Below, piece after piece: positions 25,586 to 35,045 of a stretch of DNA of 64,000 bases. Under the pieces are notes generated by a model that worked only from the letters and a program-made list of their open reading frames with translations, searched no databases and was not told where the DNA came from. The stretch is from Gimesia aquarii (GTDB lineage: Bacteria > Planctomycetota > Planctomycetia > Planctomycetales > Planctomycetaceae). Position 1 is the first letter of the stretch, and each line of letters starts with the position of its first letter. The stretch lies in contig NZ_CP037422.1 in assembly GCF_007748175.1 (NCBI RefSeq), positions 3,478,020 to 3,542,019 of the forward strand, given 5' to 3'. The translations under genes were made by a program, and so were the position numbers.

Positions 25586-26491
25586 CTAGCCAGTTATAGC
25601 TTCGACTGATCGTTTTTTCTGCATGAATCGGTTGCCATCCATTTTCCAGTCTTCCCAACCCAGATGGCGGAAAAATCCGACTGCGCGAACCTTCTCATTG
25701 GGGTCGGTCGTCAGCCAAATCTCTAACCAGCCTCGTGCCCAGAGCGAATCTTCAACCATTGTCAACAGTCTCTTACCGATACCATTCCCTTCATACTCCC
25801 GCAGTACGGCGATCACCCACATCTCTCCCGTTTCTCTATTGCCAATCGCAAACCCAACTACCTGATTCTCAATCTCACAAAGCCAACCTTGATGCGTATG
25901 TTTCAGCATCTGTTTCACTACATTATAAGTATACCCCAAAGATTCCAGCTCTTCCGCACCGTTTGAATTTTCCCAGGTCGCAATCCGCACCTCAAAAAGT
26001 GCTGAGATATCTTCTATTTGAATTTCTCTGTATTTTGCGTTTGCTTGGTAGATCCTCCCGATCAACTCTTCAATATCATTGTTTTCTTCCCATGAAAGAA
26101 TATCCTCTCCGGCTGGCCAGAAACGAACTTCAGTGCCCAGCTCATTGTCTTGACGAAAATTCATTATTACAGTCGGGCGCCTACTCCTCTTAGTGCCATA
26201 GCTTATATGCTTGATGTCCCCAAGATTAACTCTAATTTCCTTTCCTGAATTTCTGAGCAATAATGAGTCCCCATCATCATATACCTCATCAAGCACTTTT
26301 AATTCTTTGGATTTCAAAATGCTCCACAGAGCGATAATTATGATTGGGGTGAAATAAATAGCGAAAATCGGATTTCCTCGTACTCCAAATACAAGCATGG
26401 TCATAACATAGAATAAAGCACACAGAAAAATAATTGGGGAAAGCTTTTTATGAAAGAAAGTGACTCTACAAGATATTTTTTTCATGACCAT
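25586..26491 (-). CDS. two-span membrane/PH-like domain fused to a GNAT acetyltransferase
   Basis: About 302 residues from the ATG at 26491 (an earlier TTG at 26557 adds 22 residues). Two hydrophobic segments (about 18-36 and 40-56) are followed by a beta-rich region (RNSGKEIRVNLGDIKHISYG) resembling bacterial PH-like domains. From about residue 155 to the end there is a GNAT domain: VVGFAIGNRETGEMWVIAVL, then the acetyl-CoA loop REYEGNGIGKRLL, then VGFFRHLGWE. The combination suggests an acetyltransferase held at the membrane. A join of two neighbouring genes by mutation is possible but the frame is continuous. Confidence 0.8.
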   Translation of the reverse strand: MVMKKISCRVTFFHKKLSPIIFLCALFYVMTMLVFGVRGNPIFAIYFTPIIIIALWSILKSKELKVLDEVYDDGDSLLLRNSGKEIRVNLGDIKHISYGTKRSRRPTVIMNFRQDNELGTEVRFWPAGEDILSWEENNDIEELIGRIYQANAKYREIQIEDISALFEVRIATWENSNGAEELESLGYTYNVVKQMLKHTHQGWLCEIENQVVGFAIGNRETGEMWVIAVLREYEGNGIGKRLLTMVEDSLWARGWLEIWLTTDPNEKVRAVGFFRHLGWEDWKMDGNRFMQKKRSVEAITG

Positions 26492-26573
26492 TTTGCAATC
26501 TATTTGATTAATCGTAATAAAAACAGAAAGAGTAGATTCCGAAACAAAACAAACCAAATATCTTGTTATTTTT

Positions 26574-27245
26574 TCATTGGCTCAAAGATACACTCTCTGA
26601 TGCGACATTCTGCCAGACACCAAATCGTATCAAACCGGCAACGACGCACAGCATTACAATCAACCCAATTGTACCAATCACGAATGAAACAAAACCCAAA
26701 GTGTAAACAGGAATTTGTTCGCAACCACACAATTGATACCTTGCATAAATCGTTTGTGGATAATCAGCCAAAGCAGCCACTCCATCTTCTACAATTATCG
26801 TCGCCGTATAATTCCCTGTTCTAAACGTAGGAATGTCGGCCAATATAATATCTTCAGCGACATTCCGTATGATCCGACCATTCTGAGGATGAACTCCTAA
26901 ATGAACCAGTTCTCTGCTATCAACCTCATTTCCTTCCGCATCGGTGAATGTAATCGAAGCCGATAAACCAGTCAGTAGTCCGTCAGGTACATTTCCCGCT
27001 TCATCTTTAATATTACAGTCCAAAACTATAAGCTCACCGTGCGAGATACTACAGGTCTGATGAAAAGGAACACTGACTTTTCCCGGCTGAGACAAATCGA
27101 TGGTTGTCTCCATCGGTCGGGCTACTATCCATTCTTGGAAATTTTCTTTGAAGCGAAAAGCAGATACTCCGAAGGAATATGCGATAGAAATCAAGACCAA
27201 AGCAATAATCAATCCAATGATCCTACCAATGGCCAGCTTTCGCAT
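26574..27245 (-). CDS. exported/membrane protein with two terminal membrane segments
   Basis: About 223 residues from the ATG at 27245. A hydrophobic segment lies near residues 9-28 and another near 185-207. Between them is an approximately 150-residue, beta-rich, probably periplasmic domain with paired cysteines (QTCSISHGELIVLDC) and a CGCEQ motif before the second segment. This resembles cell-surface domains with disulfides, but no family is recognised. It lies between other small membrane-protein genes. Confidence 0.65.
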   Translation of the reverse strand: MRKLAIGRIIGLIIALVLISIAYSFGVSAFRFKENFQEWIVARPMETTIDLSQPGKVSVPFHQTCSISHGELIVLDCNIKDEAGNVPDGLLTGLSASITFTDAEGNEVDSRELVHLGVHPQNGRIIRNVAEDIILADIPTFRTGNYTATIIVEDGVAALADYPQTIYARYQLCGCEQIPVYTLGFVSFVIGTIGLIVMLCVVAGLIRFGVWQNVASESVSLSQ

Positions 27246-27274
27246 CGTCAATATGATCCAATTTGCAAGAATTG

Positions 27275-27760
27275 TTATTGGGATTTGTCGACATCTTCAA
27301 CGATTGCAGTACCTTTCGTATCGATGCCAATGATTCGCTTGGTCGGTATCTGATCGGGCCGATAAAGCTGTGGCCGATACTGAAAATCTGGATTCTGTAG
27401 TTTCTTCACAATGATGTTCCCCAGTTCGTGATGGAGTTTTGCGGCAGTCGCCAAGTCCATCTGCGCTGTAAGGGCGGTGAAGTTATGATTGGGATCATGC
27501 AAGCGCAGCATCACACGCGTATCGGGAAGGTTTTTGCCGTTTAAGTCGATTCCTCTCCAGCTCGTCTCGACACTCCATCGATAACGTGCTGGAATGGCAA
27601 CCACTCCGGAATCATCAACATGCAGGGCACTGGTATACATGTTATAGGAATTGCCGTGCGTTTTAGTTTTATTTGTAGTAGGTGGCGCGGCATAAAGCAC
27701 AGTAAACAAGGCGCAGACAACAAGTGGACCAAATAATGAGGACCGGAAAAAACGTTTCAT
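27275..27760 (-). CDS. exported protein of unknown function
   Basis: About 161 residues from the ATG at 27760, preceded by GGGAG with a 7-base spacer; an upstream frame running to 27862 is rejected as it overlaps the next gene. A signal peptide (MKRFFRSSLFGPLVVCALFT, cleavage probably after YAA) is followed by a soluble domain containing RYRWSVETSWRGIDLNGKN and a C-terminal KRIIGIDTKGTAIVEDV. Probably periplasmic. No family is recognised. Confidence 0.65.
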   Translation of the reverse strand: MKRFFRSSLFGPLVVCALFTVLYAAPPTTNKTKTHGNSYNMYTSALHVDDSGVVAIPARYRWSVETSWRGIDLNGKNLPDTRVMLRLHDPNHNFTALTAQMDLATAAKLHHELGNIIVKKLQNPDFQYRPQLYRPDQIPTKRIIGIDTKGTAIVEDVDKSQ

Positions 27761-27810
27761 TCTGAGACTCCCTTCATTGAGTATGTAAACTGAACTGCTA
27801 AATAACTCCA

Positions 27811-28215
27811 TTATGCGATGTGAATGCTGTTTACGAACATAATCAGCCCCCAGATATACCATGCCAGTATTCCAAGTAAAACAAAAATAGAATATTGAAA
27901 GCGTTGTGAGCGAAAAATCTTAAAAATGGCAGCTACGAATGCGATATCCACTATGAGCGAAAAAACACATAACCAATATTCTGAGATAGAGCTCAATAGC
28001 AAGTCGAAGGGGCCAATTCGGGAGATTACCCAGAAACCAAGATACTCCGAGTCCCCCAGAGAGAAAAGAAACAAGCCCCAGGATATGAGAAGTGGGAACA
28101 CCCAAATGCCTATGGCGATCCCCAAAAATACTGTATTCGAGTTGGGTTCTGTCGCCAAGCATGCTGGTTGCGCTGATTCTTGTGTTAGCTCTGATGACTG
28201 ATTCGCTTGTTCCAA
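27811..28215 (-). CDS. four-span membrane protein, TTG start
   Basis: About 134 residues. The best start is the TTG at 28215 because AGAGGT lies about 7 bases upstream; the frame remains open to 28260 but without a site. A polar N-terminus of about 30 residues is followed by hydrophobic segments near 32-55, 65-80, 85-103 and 112-130. No family is recognised. It lies 50 bases upstream of the exported-protein gene and may be co-transcribed. Confidence 0.6.
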   Translation of the reverse strand: MEQANQSSELTQESAQPACLATEPNSNTVFLGIAIGIWVFPLLISWGLFLFSLGDSEYLGFWVISRIGPFDLLLSSISEYWLCVFSLIVDIAFVAAIFKIFRSQRFQYSIFVLLGILAWYIWGLIMFVNSIHIA

Positions 28216-28480
28216 AAGTAGAACCTCTAATCTGATAAACTTGTTTTTCAGTAGAAACAATCCACGTTACTTAATATCCAGACTCGTTTCTGTAAAAATG
28301 AGTATACACAATCGCCCTTTCGATGGCATTAAAAATTTGAGAAGTCAGCCTGCCTTTGTGGTTGATTCTGCCTGGAAAATGTTGGATAACAGTAATAAGA
28401 AGAAATCGTCCTCACTCCAAGTTGATACTCACTCCATCGATTCCAGTCGATTAACAATTCATTAAGAAAGTTCATTCGTG

Positions 28481-30418
28481 ATGCGCAATAAATTATGTTT
28501 GATGCTGACGTTGATTCCAGCAAGCCTTTCTCTTGTCGTGGCTACCGCTGGTGCCGATGATTCATTAAATCGCCTCTCGAAAGCTGAACAACGTAGCGGC
28601 TGGAAACTGCTCTTTGATGGAAAGACAACCAACGGCTGGCGTAATTATAAAAAAGACAATGTCAGTGATGGCTGGACGATTAAAGACGGTGTTCTTTCCC
28701 GTTCCGCAAAAGGGGCTGGCGACATTATCACGAAAGATCAGTTTGAATTCTTCGAAATCTCGCTTGAGTATCGCATTTCCAAAGAGGGAAACAGCGGCCT
28801 GATGTTTCACGTCACGGAAGAAGAAAAGACCCCCTGGCGCACCGGGCCGGAAATTCAGATTCAAGATAACGTCGATGGACACGATCCCCAAAAAGCAGGT
28901 TGGCTGTACCAACTTTACAAACCAGCAACACCCAAATGGATGATCGAAGCAGAAAAGGCAGGCAAAAAAGTAACACCCGCCGTCGTGGATGCCACACGTC
29001 CCGCCGGTAAGTGGAATCACCTCTTTCTCAGAGTCGGGCCTGACCGATCCGAAGTCGTTATGAATGGGGTGAAATATTTCCGTTTCAATAAAGGGAGCGC
29101 CGACTGGGATAAACGGGTCGCCGCCAGCAAGTTCTCGAAGTTCCCTAAATTCGGAAAACCGACCAAAGGACATATCTGTCTGCAGGATCATAACGACCTG
29201 GTTTCATTCCGAAATATCAAAATCAGAGAGATCCCCGCAGATGGTTCGGTACAGGATCCCAGTGATGGGAAACTGGCACTCAAAGGCGTTCCCGCATTCC
29301 CCAATTTAAAATGGGAAGGTTGGGAAGCCGTCAATGAAGAAACAGGAAAAGTCGTTCCATTGCGACCGATGATTGTGACTCACGCCAATGATGATAGCGG
29401 TCGTATTTTTATCGCGACGCAGAACGGCATGATTCATGTCATCGATAAGAAGTCGCCAAAGAAAACCAAGCTGTTTCTCGACATCCGACCTAAGGTCGCC
29501 CCCTGGAAGAAGAACAATGAAGAAGGCATGTTAGGCCTGGCCTTTCATCCTGACTTCAAAGAAAATGGCCAGTTCTTCGTTTACTATTCCGCAGCGGAAG
29601 GCCCCCGTCGATCGATAGTTTCCAAGTTTCAAGTTTCAAAAGACGATCCCAATCGCGCTGATGCCAACAGTGAGCAAGTCGTAATGGAAATCGACCAGCC
29701 CTATGGTAACCATAACGGTGGATCAATTGCCTTTGGTCCGGACGGGTATCTGTATATCGGACTGGGAGACGGCGGTTCCGGCAATGATCCACTCGGCAAC
29801 GGTCAGGATCTGGAAACCTTACTCGGTTCCATTTTACGTATCGATGTAGACCACAAACAAAACGGCAAGAACTATGCGATTCCCGCAGACAACCCGTTTG
29901 TCGATCGCGCCAAAGCCAAACCTGAAATTTACGCATACGGCGTTCGCAATGTCTGGCGGTTGAGCTTTGATCCTCAAACCGGCACTTTGTATGCAGGAGA
30001 AGTCGGCCAGGATCTCTGGGAAGAAGTCAACATTATTAAAAAAGGTGGCAACTACGGCTGGAGCGTTCGCGAAGGCACACGCAACTTTGGTAATCGTCCC
30101 GAGACTGCAAAAGACGCGCCCATCGATCCAATCTGGGAATACGATCACGGTGTTGGTCGTTCCATCACCGGTGGCATCGTCTACAGGGGCAAGCGGCTGC
30201 CTGAACTGCAAGGCATGTATGTCTACGCCGACTTTGTCTCCGGAAAAATCTGGGCGCTCGAATACGATGAAGAGTCTGGTAAAGTCATTCGCAATCTGCA
30301 AATCAGCTCAGGTGGGATTCCCGTCATGGCATTTGGAACCGATCAAGACGGAGAGCTGTATTACACAGTTCAAACCGTCAAAGGCGGCGAAGGAATTTTC
30401 CGGTTTGAAAAAGAGTAG
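28481..30418 (+). CDS. secreted DUF1080 + glucose/sorbosone dehydrogenase-like protein
   Basis: A 645-residue protein with a signal peptide (about 1-26). Residues about 40-250 form a DUF1080/3-keto-disaccharide hydrolase-like jelly roll (LFDGKTTNGWRN, ISLEYRISKEGNSGLMFHV). Residues about 270-640 form a six-bladed PQQ-type sorbosone dehydrogenase propeller (GMLGLAFHPDFKENG, LYIGLGDGGSGNDP, EIYAYGVRNVWRLSFDP, GNYGWSVREG). It probably binds and oxidises or cleaves sugars outside the cytoplasm. Unlike many planctomycete relatives it lacks a C-terminal haem c domain. The ATG at 28481 is directly preceded by a GTG. Next gene 45 bases downstream. Confidence 0.92.
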   Translation: MRNKLCLMLTLIPASLSLVVATAGADDSLNRLSKAEQRSGWKLLFDGKTTNGWRNYKKDNVSDGWTIKDGVLSRSAKGAGDIITKDQFEFFEISLEYRISKEGNSGLMFHVTEEEKTPWRTGPEIQIQDNVDGHDPQKAGWLYQLYKPATPKWMIEAEKAGKKVTPAVVDATRPAGKWNHLFLRVGPDRSEVVMNGVKYFRFNKGSADWDKRVAASKFSKFPKFGKPTKGHICLQDHNDLVSFRNIKIREIPADGSVQDPSDGKLALKGVPAFPNLKWEGWEAVNEETGKVVPLRPMIVTHANDDSGRIFIATQNGMIHVIDKKSPKKTKLFLDIRPKVAPWKKNNEEGMLGLAFHPDFKENGQFFVYYSAAEGPRRSIVSKFQVSKDDPNRADANSEQVVMEIDQPYGNHNGGSIAFGPDGYLYIGLGDGGSGNDPLGNGQDLETLLGSILRIDVDHKQNGKNYAIPADNPFVDRAKAKPEIYAYGVRNVWRLSFDPQTGTLYAGEVGQDLWEEVNIIKKGGNYGWSVREGTRNFGNRPETAKDAPIDPIWEYDHGVGRSITGGIVYRGKRLPELQGMYVYADFVSGKIWALEYDEESGKVIRNLQISSGGIPVMAFGTDQDGELYYTVQTVKGGEGIFRFEKE

Positions 30419-30463
30419 ACGGTAAGGACAGATCTATTTTTCGATTTGCGAGAGGTGATTCCA

Positions 30464-31345
30464 ATGAGCAAATTCATCTGCCGAAGTTGGTGTTTTTTGA
30501 TCGTGATCACTCTAATCGGTACACAAACTGGTTTGGCAAAGGAAAAAACAAAACCAAGTGCCCGCAATCGAGTTCGTTTAGCGCTGATGCGAGCAGTTCC
30601 GGAAAAATGGAAACTGGAGTCAAACTACCAACTTTTTGAGAAAGCAGTTTCCCAGGCTGCCCAAAAAAAAGCCGACGTGTTGATCACCCCAGAGTGCTGG
30701 CTCGATGGTTATGCGAGTACTGCCAAAGATTCTACTCCGGAGAAAATTCATACGGTTGCTCAACCACTCGACCAAAGCAAGTACCTTAAAAACGTAGCTC
30801 GCCTGGCAAAGAAACACCATATGTTTCTTTGTTTTGGTTTTACGTCGCTGGAAAAAGGGCGGGCTTTTAACGCCTCTGGCTTGTGGAGTGATCAGGGAAA
30901 ACTAATTGGCGTGTATCATAAAACGCACCTGCAAGCTCATGACTTGCAGTATGCACCAGGGCGGGCCTTGCCCGTTTGGAACACTCCCTGGGGCAAAGTG
31001 GGTATGATGATTTGCGCCGATCGCCGTTGGCCCGAAACAGCTAGGACGTTAAGGCTCCAAGGGGCGCGTCTGATTCTCAATCCAACTTACGGTTTTCATA
31101 ACGATTTGAACGAAGCCATGATGCGAACTCGATCTTACGAGAACCAATGCTTCATTGCATTTACTCACCCCAGGCAAAGCCTTGTCACCGGGCCACGAGG
31201 ACAAGTGCTCGCAAAGCAGGATCACAAGAACGACAAAGAGGATGCGCCCCAAATTTTGATTTGTGACATCAACCTTTCACAGGCAAAAGAGAATAATCAC
31301 CTTCAGGATCGCCGGCCGGAAATTTATGGCCCGCTTAATCGTTAA
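30464..31345 (+). CDS. exported carbon-nitrogen hydrolase (nitrilase superfamily)
   Basis: About 293 residues with a signal peptide (FLIVITLIGTQTGLA), unusual because most nitrilase-type amidases are cytoplasmic. The Glu-Lys-Cys triad is clear: E77 in LITPECW, K153 in GVYHKTHL and C184 in MMICADRRWPE. It hydrolyses an amide or nitrile outside the cytoplasm; the substrate is unknown. GAGAGG precedes the ATG at 30464. Its stop codon overlaps that of the convergent HD-domain gene by four bases (31342-31345), leaving no room for a separate terminator. Confidence 0.9.
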   Translation: MSKFICRSWCFLIVITLIGTQTGLAKEKTKPSARNRVRLALMRAVPEKWKLESNYQLFEKAVSQAAQKKADVLITPECWLDGYASTAKDSTPEKIHTVAQPLDQSKYLKNVARLAKKHHMFLCFGFTSLEKGRAFNASGLWSDQGKLIGVYHKTHLQAHDLQYAPGRALPVWNTPWGKVGMMICADRRWPETARTLRLQGARLILNPTYGFHNDLNEAMMRTRSYENQCFIAFTHPRQSLVTGPRGQVLAKQDHKNDKEDAPQILICDINLSQAKENNHLQDRRPEIYGPLNR

Positions 31346-31923
31346 CCGCCGCGCTGAGAGTGTGCCGCATTAGCTGCTGTGTCTTTGTCAATAAGAGCAC
31401 GTAACTGCGAGGCCAGCGGCACGGCGTCCGTATATTGTTTTCCGTAATCCAAATTGAACGCGTAATCAAAACCTTTAGGGTTCCGACCTTGATTGTGTTG
31501 TATGAGGGTTTCAATCTTATCGAGTGCTTTGGCGATCTGTGCTTCATTGGATTCAATGTTTTCGTACTCGTCCCACAGAGACAAGAACTCAGACTTCAGG
31601 TGTGCGGGCAACGTCGACAGCAGAGATTCAAAGTCGGCTCGTTCCTTATCAGATTTGGGAGCTGCGCCTGTTTGAAAGGGAGCAGGTATGTCACCATTAA
31701 TCGCCTCACCCAAATCATGCAGAACGCAAATCTTTAAAAGTCGAAGCAAGTCAACATTTGGTAATAAATCTGAAAACGTAATGACTAACAGCGTTAAACG
31801 CCATGTGTGGTCAGCCACACTCTCGGTTCTACCTTCGGTAGTATGACCACTGCGAAGGGTGTCTTTCAAACGCTCGGCGCGGCGAAGAAACTCCAGGCGA
31901 TCTTGAAGTTGTGAATTGTCCAT
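31342..31923 (-). CDS. HD-domain phosphohydrolase (YfbR/HDDC2-type 5'-deoxynucleotidase-like)
   Basis: About 193 residues with the HD metal-binding pattern: ESVADHTWRL (His), CVLHDLGEAINGD (His-Asp) and a later Asp in the DKIETLIQHN region. This arrangement fits the HDDC2/YfbR group that removes phosphate from deoxynucleoside monophosphates. Cytoplasmic. The gene lies 18 bases downstream of the polytopic membrane-protein gene on the same strand. Confidence 0.9.
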   Translation of the reverse strand: MDNSQLQDRLEFLRRAERLKDTLRSGHTTEGRTESVADHTWRLTLLVITFSDLLPNVDLLRLLKICVLHDLGEAINGDIPAPFQTGAAPKSDKERADFESLLSTLPAHLKSEFLSLWDEYENIESNEAQIAKALDKIETLIQHNQGRNPKGFDYAFNLDYGKQYTDAVPLASQLRALIDKDTAANAAHSQRGG

Positions 31924-31941
31924 AAAAAACATTTTCTATAT

Positions 31942-33027
31942 TCAGGAACTAGAGACGAAGTACTTGCGGACCCAAAGCATGTACCCCACGAACACGACAA
32001 AGCTCAGGCTGAACATCAAGGGCAGATTCATCCGATCGACTATTCCGGATTGCTCAATGATTTTTAACTGTTCCTTGGGCATATCCATTTCTTTATAAAG
32101 GTCCATCATGTCGATGCGTGAAAAAGTGATTATGCCTGATATGCCGAAAGTCACGTATGCAATCAGCATCGTCCACCAGGCTACAATTTTCAAGTGATAT
32201 GTTGCCCAGGCCAGATAAACGGCAAGTAAAGAAAAGGCCAACATCACCAAACCACCTGAGAGTCCCTTCAATATGATTCCAAAGAACGGTGTCACAAAAC
32301 CGTAGCTCGCCGAATAGAAGATCGATAAGGAGCTATAACCCAGCATCAGACTCATTGCCAGCACCGGCAGCGGACACTTGTCAGTCCAGCGAACATGAGG
32401 GTCTTTCATCTCGCACGTCGCTTTCACATGCTTACTTTGATAGAACAGAACGAAGATTCCAGGCAGGAAGAGATACATGCAACCGATGGTGCCCGTCATC
32501 ACCACCTGCATAAACAGGAGCATCTCCGGTGGAATCTTCTGATCCTGACCTATCATGTTGAACAGGTTCGGCATCCAAACGGCGATCATGATCATCGCCA
32601 TAATGCCGATGACAAGCCATATCCACGCCAGCACTAATGTCAGCGCTCTCGCCCAACGGCGGGCAAGAAATGAACCGACTCCCAACCAGATTAACAGCAC
32701 CGCCAACAGGGTATAAATTCCAATTGCTGGAACCAGCGTCTGTGTATCCAGTTGGGGATTGACATCAGGGGCGACAGCCAGCGATAGCAACATCAATGGA
32801 ATCATCAAGGCACAGCAGCCCCCCATGAAAATTTGCAGCAACCCAAAAATGATCAGCCCGGTACTTCGGTCCTTGAACGCTGGACGATCAGCCGACTGAC
32901 TCTCGGCACTTGAGGAGCCTCCAGCACTGGTTGATTGCGCTGACTGTGCGGGAAGTTCGCCACTGACAGAGTCAGGCTTTGTCGGCTCACCCGACTGCGA
33001 AGAATCATTTTTTTCGTTGTCATTCAT
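31942..33027 (-). CDS. polytopic membrane protein with disordered N-terminal tail
   Basis: A 361-residue protein. The first 50 residues are Ser/Gly/Glu-rich and probably unstructured. After that come about eight hydrophobic segments (starting near 56, 98, 128, 173, 220, 245, 290 and 335), with a polar loop containing KHVKATCEMKDPHVRWTDKCPLP between segments four and five. The fold resembles other membrane proteins of unknown function. It is probably co-transcribed with the HD phosphohydrolase. Confidence 0.7.
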   Translation of the reverse strand: MNDNEKNDSSQSGEPTKPDSVSGELPAQSAQSTSAGGSSSAESQSADRPAFKDRSTGLIIFGLLQIFMGGCCALMIPLMLLSLAVAPDVNPQLDTQTLVPAIGIYTLLAVLLIWLGVGSFLARRWARALTLVLAWIWLVIGIMAMIMIAVWMPNLFNMIGQDQKIPPEMLLFMQVVMTGTIGCMYLFLPGIFVLFYQSKHVKATCEMKDPHVRWTDKCPLPVLAMSLMLGYSSLSIFYSASYGFVTPFFGIILKGLSGGLVMLAFSLLAVYLAWATYHLKIVAWWTMLIAYVTFGISGIITFSRIDMMDLYKEMDMPKEQLKIIEQSGIVDRMNLPLMFSLSFVVFVGYMLWVRKYFVSSS

Positions 33028-33194
33028 GGCGATTCCAATTCTGCAGTAACTGATTAATCATTTGAAGAACAACTATCACAGATAATACTGCATCAGTTTC
33101 TTACATGTCAGGGTACTCATCAGCGTAACAAATAAATGCAGTGTATCAAGAAAATAACAAAAGGCCCCAGTAAAGCATCACGAAAACTAACCAG

Positions 33195-34520
33195 TCATTG
33201 TAAACCATCTGATTTTCTATCAACGAGTGATAATTCAGAATCTCGTGCTAACCATTGGTCAATGAATTTAACGGCATTGGCAACACCATCTTCGCTTCGA
33301 ATCCTCTGACCGATTTGATCGGCTTTCTCAATCATGGCAGTATCTGTGGTGACTTGACGAATCGCGGCGCTTAATTTTTCGACCGTCAGTTTCTTTTGGG
33401 GCAGGGGAGTCGGCCCCACGCCCAGATTTTCGATAATGCTACCCCAGAAAGGTTGATCGCCAAAGAAAGGACAAAGGATCGAAGGCCGCCCGGCACGCAG
33501 ACCCGCGGCTGTCGTTCCACATCCCCCATGATGCACCACGGCTGCCACTTGAGGAAACAACCAGTCGTGCGGCGCAAAATCGAGCTTAAAAATGGTCTCC
33601 GGTAATTCGATTTGATCCAGATCAAGGCCCCCCCAGCCACGGGCCAGAATCGCACGGACTCCCGTTGCTTTCACAGCTTCGACAATTATTTTCGTCAAAC
33701 GCAGAGGGTCCTGCCCAAAGATACTGCCAAATCCAAAGTAGATCGGCGGCTCACCGTTGGATAAAAATTCCTGAAGTTCAGCCGGAGGCTTCCAATCGTC
33801 GATCTGGTCCAGAAACCAGTATCCGGACACCCTTGCGTTTTCAGGCCAGTCTGTCGGTCGGGGAATCACAGATTCGCTAAACGCGTACAGTGCGGGTGCT
33901 GGTTGACCGTCTGACTGGTTCAAAAAATCAATTCCCTGCTTGCGCGGCAAGTCATTCTCTTTCCGCCACGCCGAAATATGCTTTCTCATTCCCCACCAGG
34001 TTGCTTTGTTAATCAACCCATGCGTCAACCGGTTATACCAACGCCCCAGCTTCCACTGCGGCAATCCCATCGCGGGGAAGTCGCCGGTGACAGCAAACAG
34101 AGGCAAATAGAATCCAATGATACTGAGCACACCCAATCTTTCAGCAAAATCGGGAGCACACAGTGCTTTGGGATGATAGAGAATGAGATCAGGCTGAACG
34201 GCTTGCGTTGCTTGCCAGGAATCATCAATCTGGCGACGCTGCATAGGGCCGACGGTGGGAATGATTTTGATCGCCGTACGAATTGCTTCCCACAGGTTCC
34301 CCGTATTTTCCATCGCAATCTTACCGTCATCTGAATGCATGAACTTAATCAGGTCATCATTCATAAACGCATAATCTAATCCATGTGCAGTGACAAAGGA
34401 CTCAAAATAGGCACAGGTGCAAACGGTAACAGAATGGCCGGCGGCCTTGAGCCCTTTACCCAGGGCGACATAAGGCTGCACATCCCCCTGGGTACCGACG
34501 GTGATGATCAATATATTCAT
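33195..34520 (-). CDS. UGT/MGT-type glycosyltransferase (GT1 family)
   Basis: A 441-residue protein starting MNILIITVGTQGDVQPYVAL, the usual N-terminus of sterol-glucosyltransferase- and macrolide-glycosyltransferase-like enzymes (GT1, GT-B fold). The C-terminal donor-binding site has VVHHGGCGTTAAGLRAGRPS and CPFFGDQPFWG. It transfers a sugar from a nucleotide sugar to a lipid, sterol or other hydrophobic acceptor in the cytoplasm. Planctomycetes of this group are known for unusual lipids, so a glycolipid acceptor is plausible, but that is inference. Single gene. Confidence 0.92.
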   Translation of the reverse strand: MNILIITVGTQGDVQPYVALGKGLKAAGHSVTVCTCAYFESFVTAHGLDYAFMNDDLIKFMHSDDGKIAMENTGNLWEAIRTAIKIIPTVGPMQRRQIDDSWQATQAVQPDLILYHPKALCAPDFAERLGVLSIIGFYLPLFAVTGDFPAMGLPQWKLGRWYNRLTHGLINKATWWGMRKHISAWRKENDLPRKQGIDFLNQSDGQPAPALYAFSESVIPRPTDWPENARVSGYWFLDQIDDWKPPAELQEFLSNGEPPIYFGFGSIFGQDPLRLTKIIVEAVKATGVRAILARGWGGLDLDQIELPETIFKLDFAPHDWLFPQVAAVVHHGGCGTTAAGLRAGRPSILCPFFGDQPFWGSIIENLGVGPTPLPQKKLTVEKLSAAIRQVTTDTAMIEKADQIGQRIRSEDGVANAVKFIDQWLARDSELSLVDRKSDGLQ

Positions 34521-34602
34521 ATCAACTAATGGATGTATAAGATTGATTAATAGTTAATCACTGAGCGATCCGTAAAATCGTGTATTGTAGAATGATAGAC
34601 AT

Positions 34603-34920
34603 TCAAATACATCCATCAACCTGCTGAATCACCAATACTTGCTGAACTGCTTTCAGAAAGTATTTTTTCCATGTGACTGCTTTTCGACTCTCAGGATCTT
34701 CAAACAGCGCATACCCTTTTTTGACATGGCCCTTTGGAAAATATTTGAGCGGCTTCGCCTTACCTTTAGCAATCAGCGATTCTGCTTTTTGCTCCGGTAA
34801 CTTAAAAGCCAGCCCCTGAGGCGACCATGAAGCACAAATCGTTCCATCGGCATACAGGGCAGCACCACTGAAGAAGTCTTTGACTTCTAACGAATATGGA
34901 ACTTCGTCTTCGATCCTCAA
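34603..34920 (-). CDS. TfoX/Sxy N-terminal-domain protein with a probable 5' frameshift
   Basis: The visible frame encodes about 105 residues with the TfoX-like core FFSGAALYADGTICASWSPQGLAFKLP and KPLKYFPKGHVKKGYALF. It has no ATG at its N-terminus; the first start-like codon in frame is a TTG at 34920 without a ribosome site. An ATG at 34964 begins MAKEYF in another frame and the family N-terminus continues as QEISDPITKL in the TfoX frame; one extra base near 34950 would join them. So the gene was probably 34603-34964 and has lost one base, or the sequence has an error there. TfoX-domain proteins are linked to competence, but this small form has no known role. Confidence 0.7.
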   Translation of the reverse strand: MRIEDEVPYSLEVKDFFSGAALYADGTICASWSPQGLAFKLPEQKAESLIAKGKAKPLKYFPKGHVKKGYALFEDPESRKAVTWKKYFLKAVQQVLVIQQVDGCI

Positions 34921-35045
34921 CTTAGTTATTGGGTCAGATATTTCTTGAAATATTCTTTCGCCATATTTTTAGGAATTTGTGATTCGACCTGAGATTCCTT
35001 TTCTTTCCGGCAAATATCGATTAAAACTGTTTCCACTTGATTTTC

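Noticed and set aside
28565..29191. 208-codon minus-strand frame inside the DUF1080 gene
   Set aside because: Antisense shadow of a conserved domain; no independent support.
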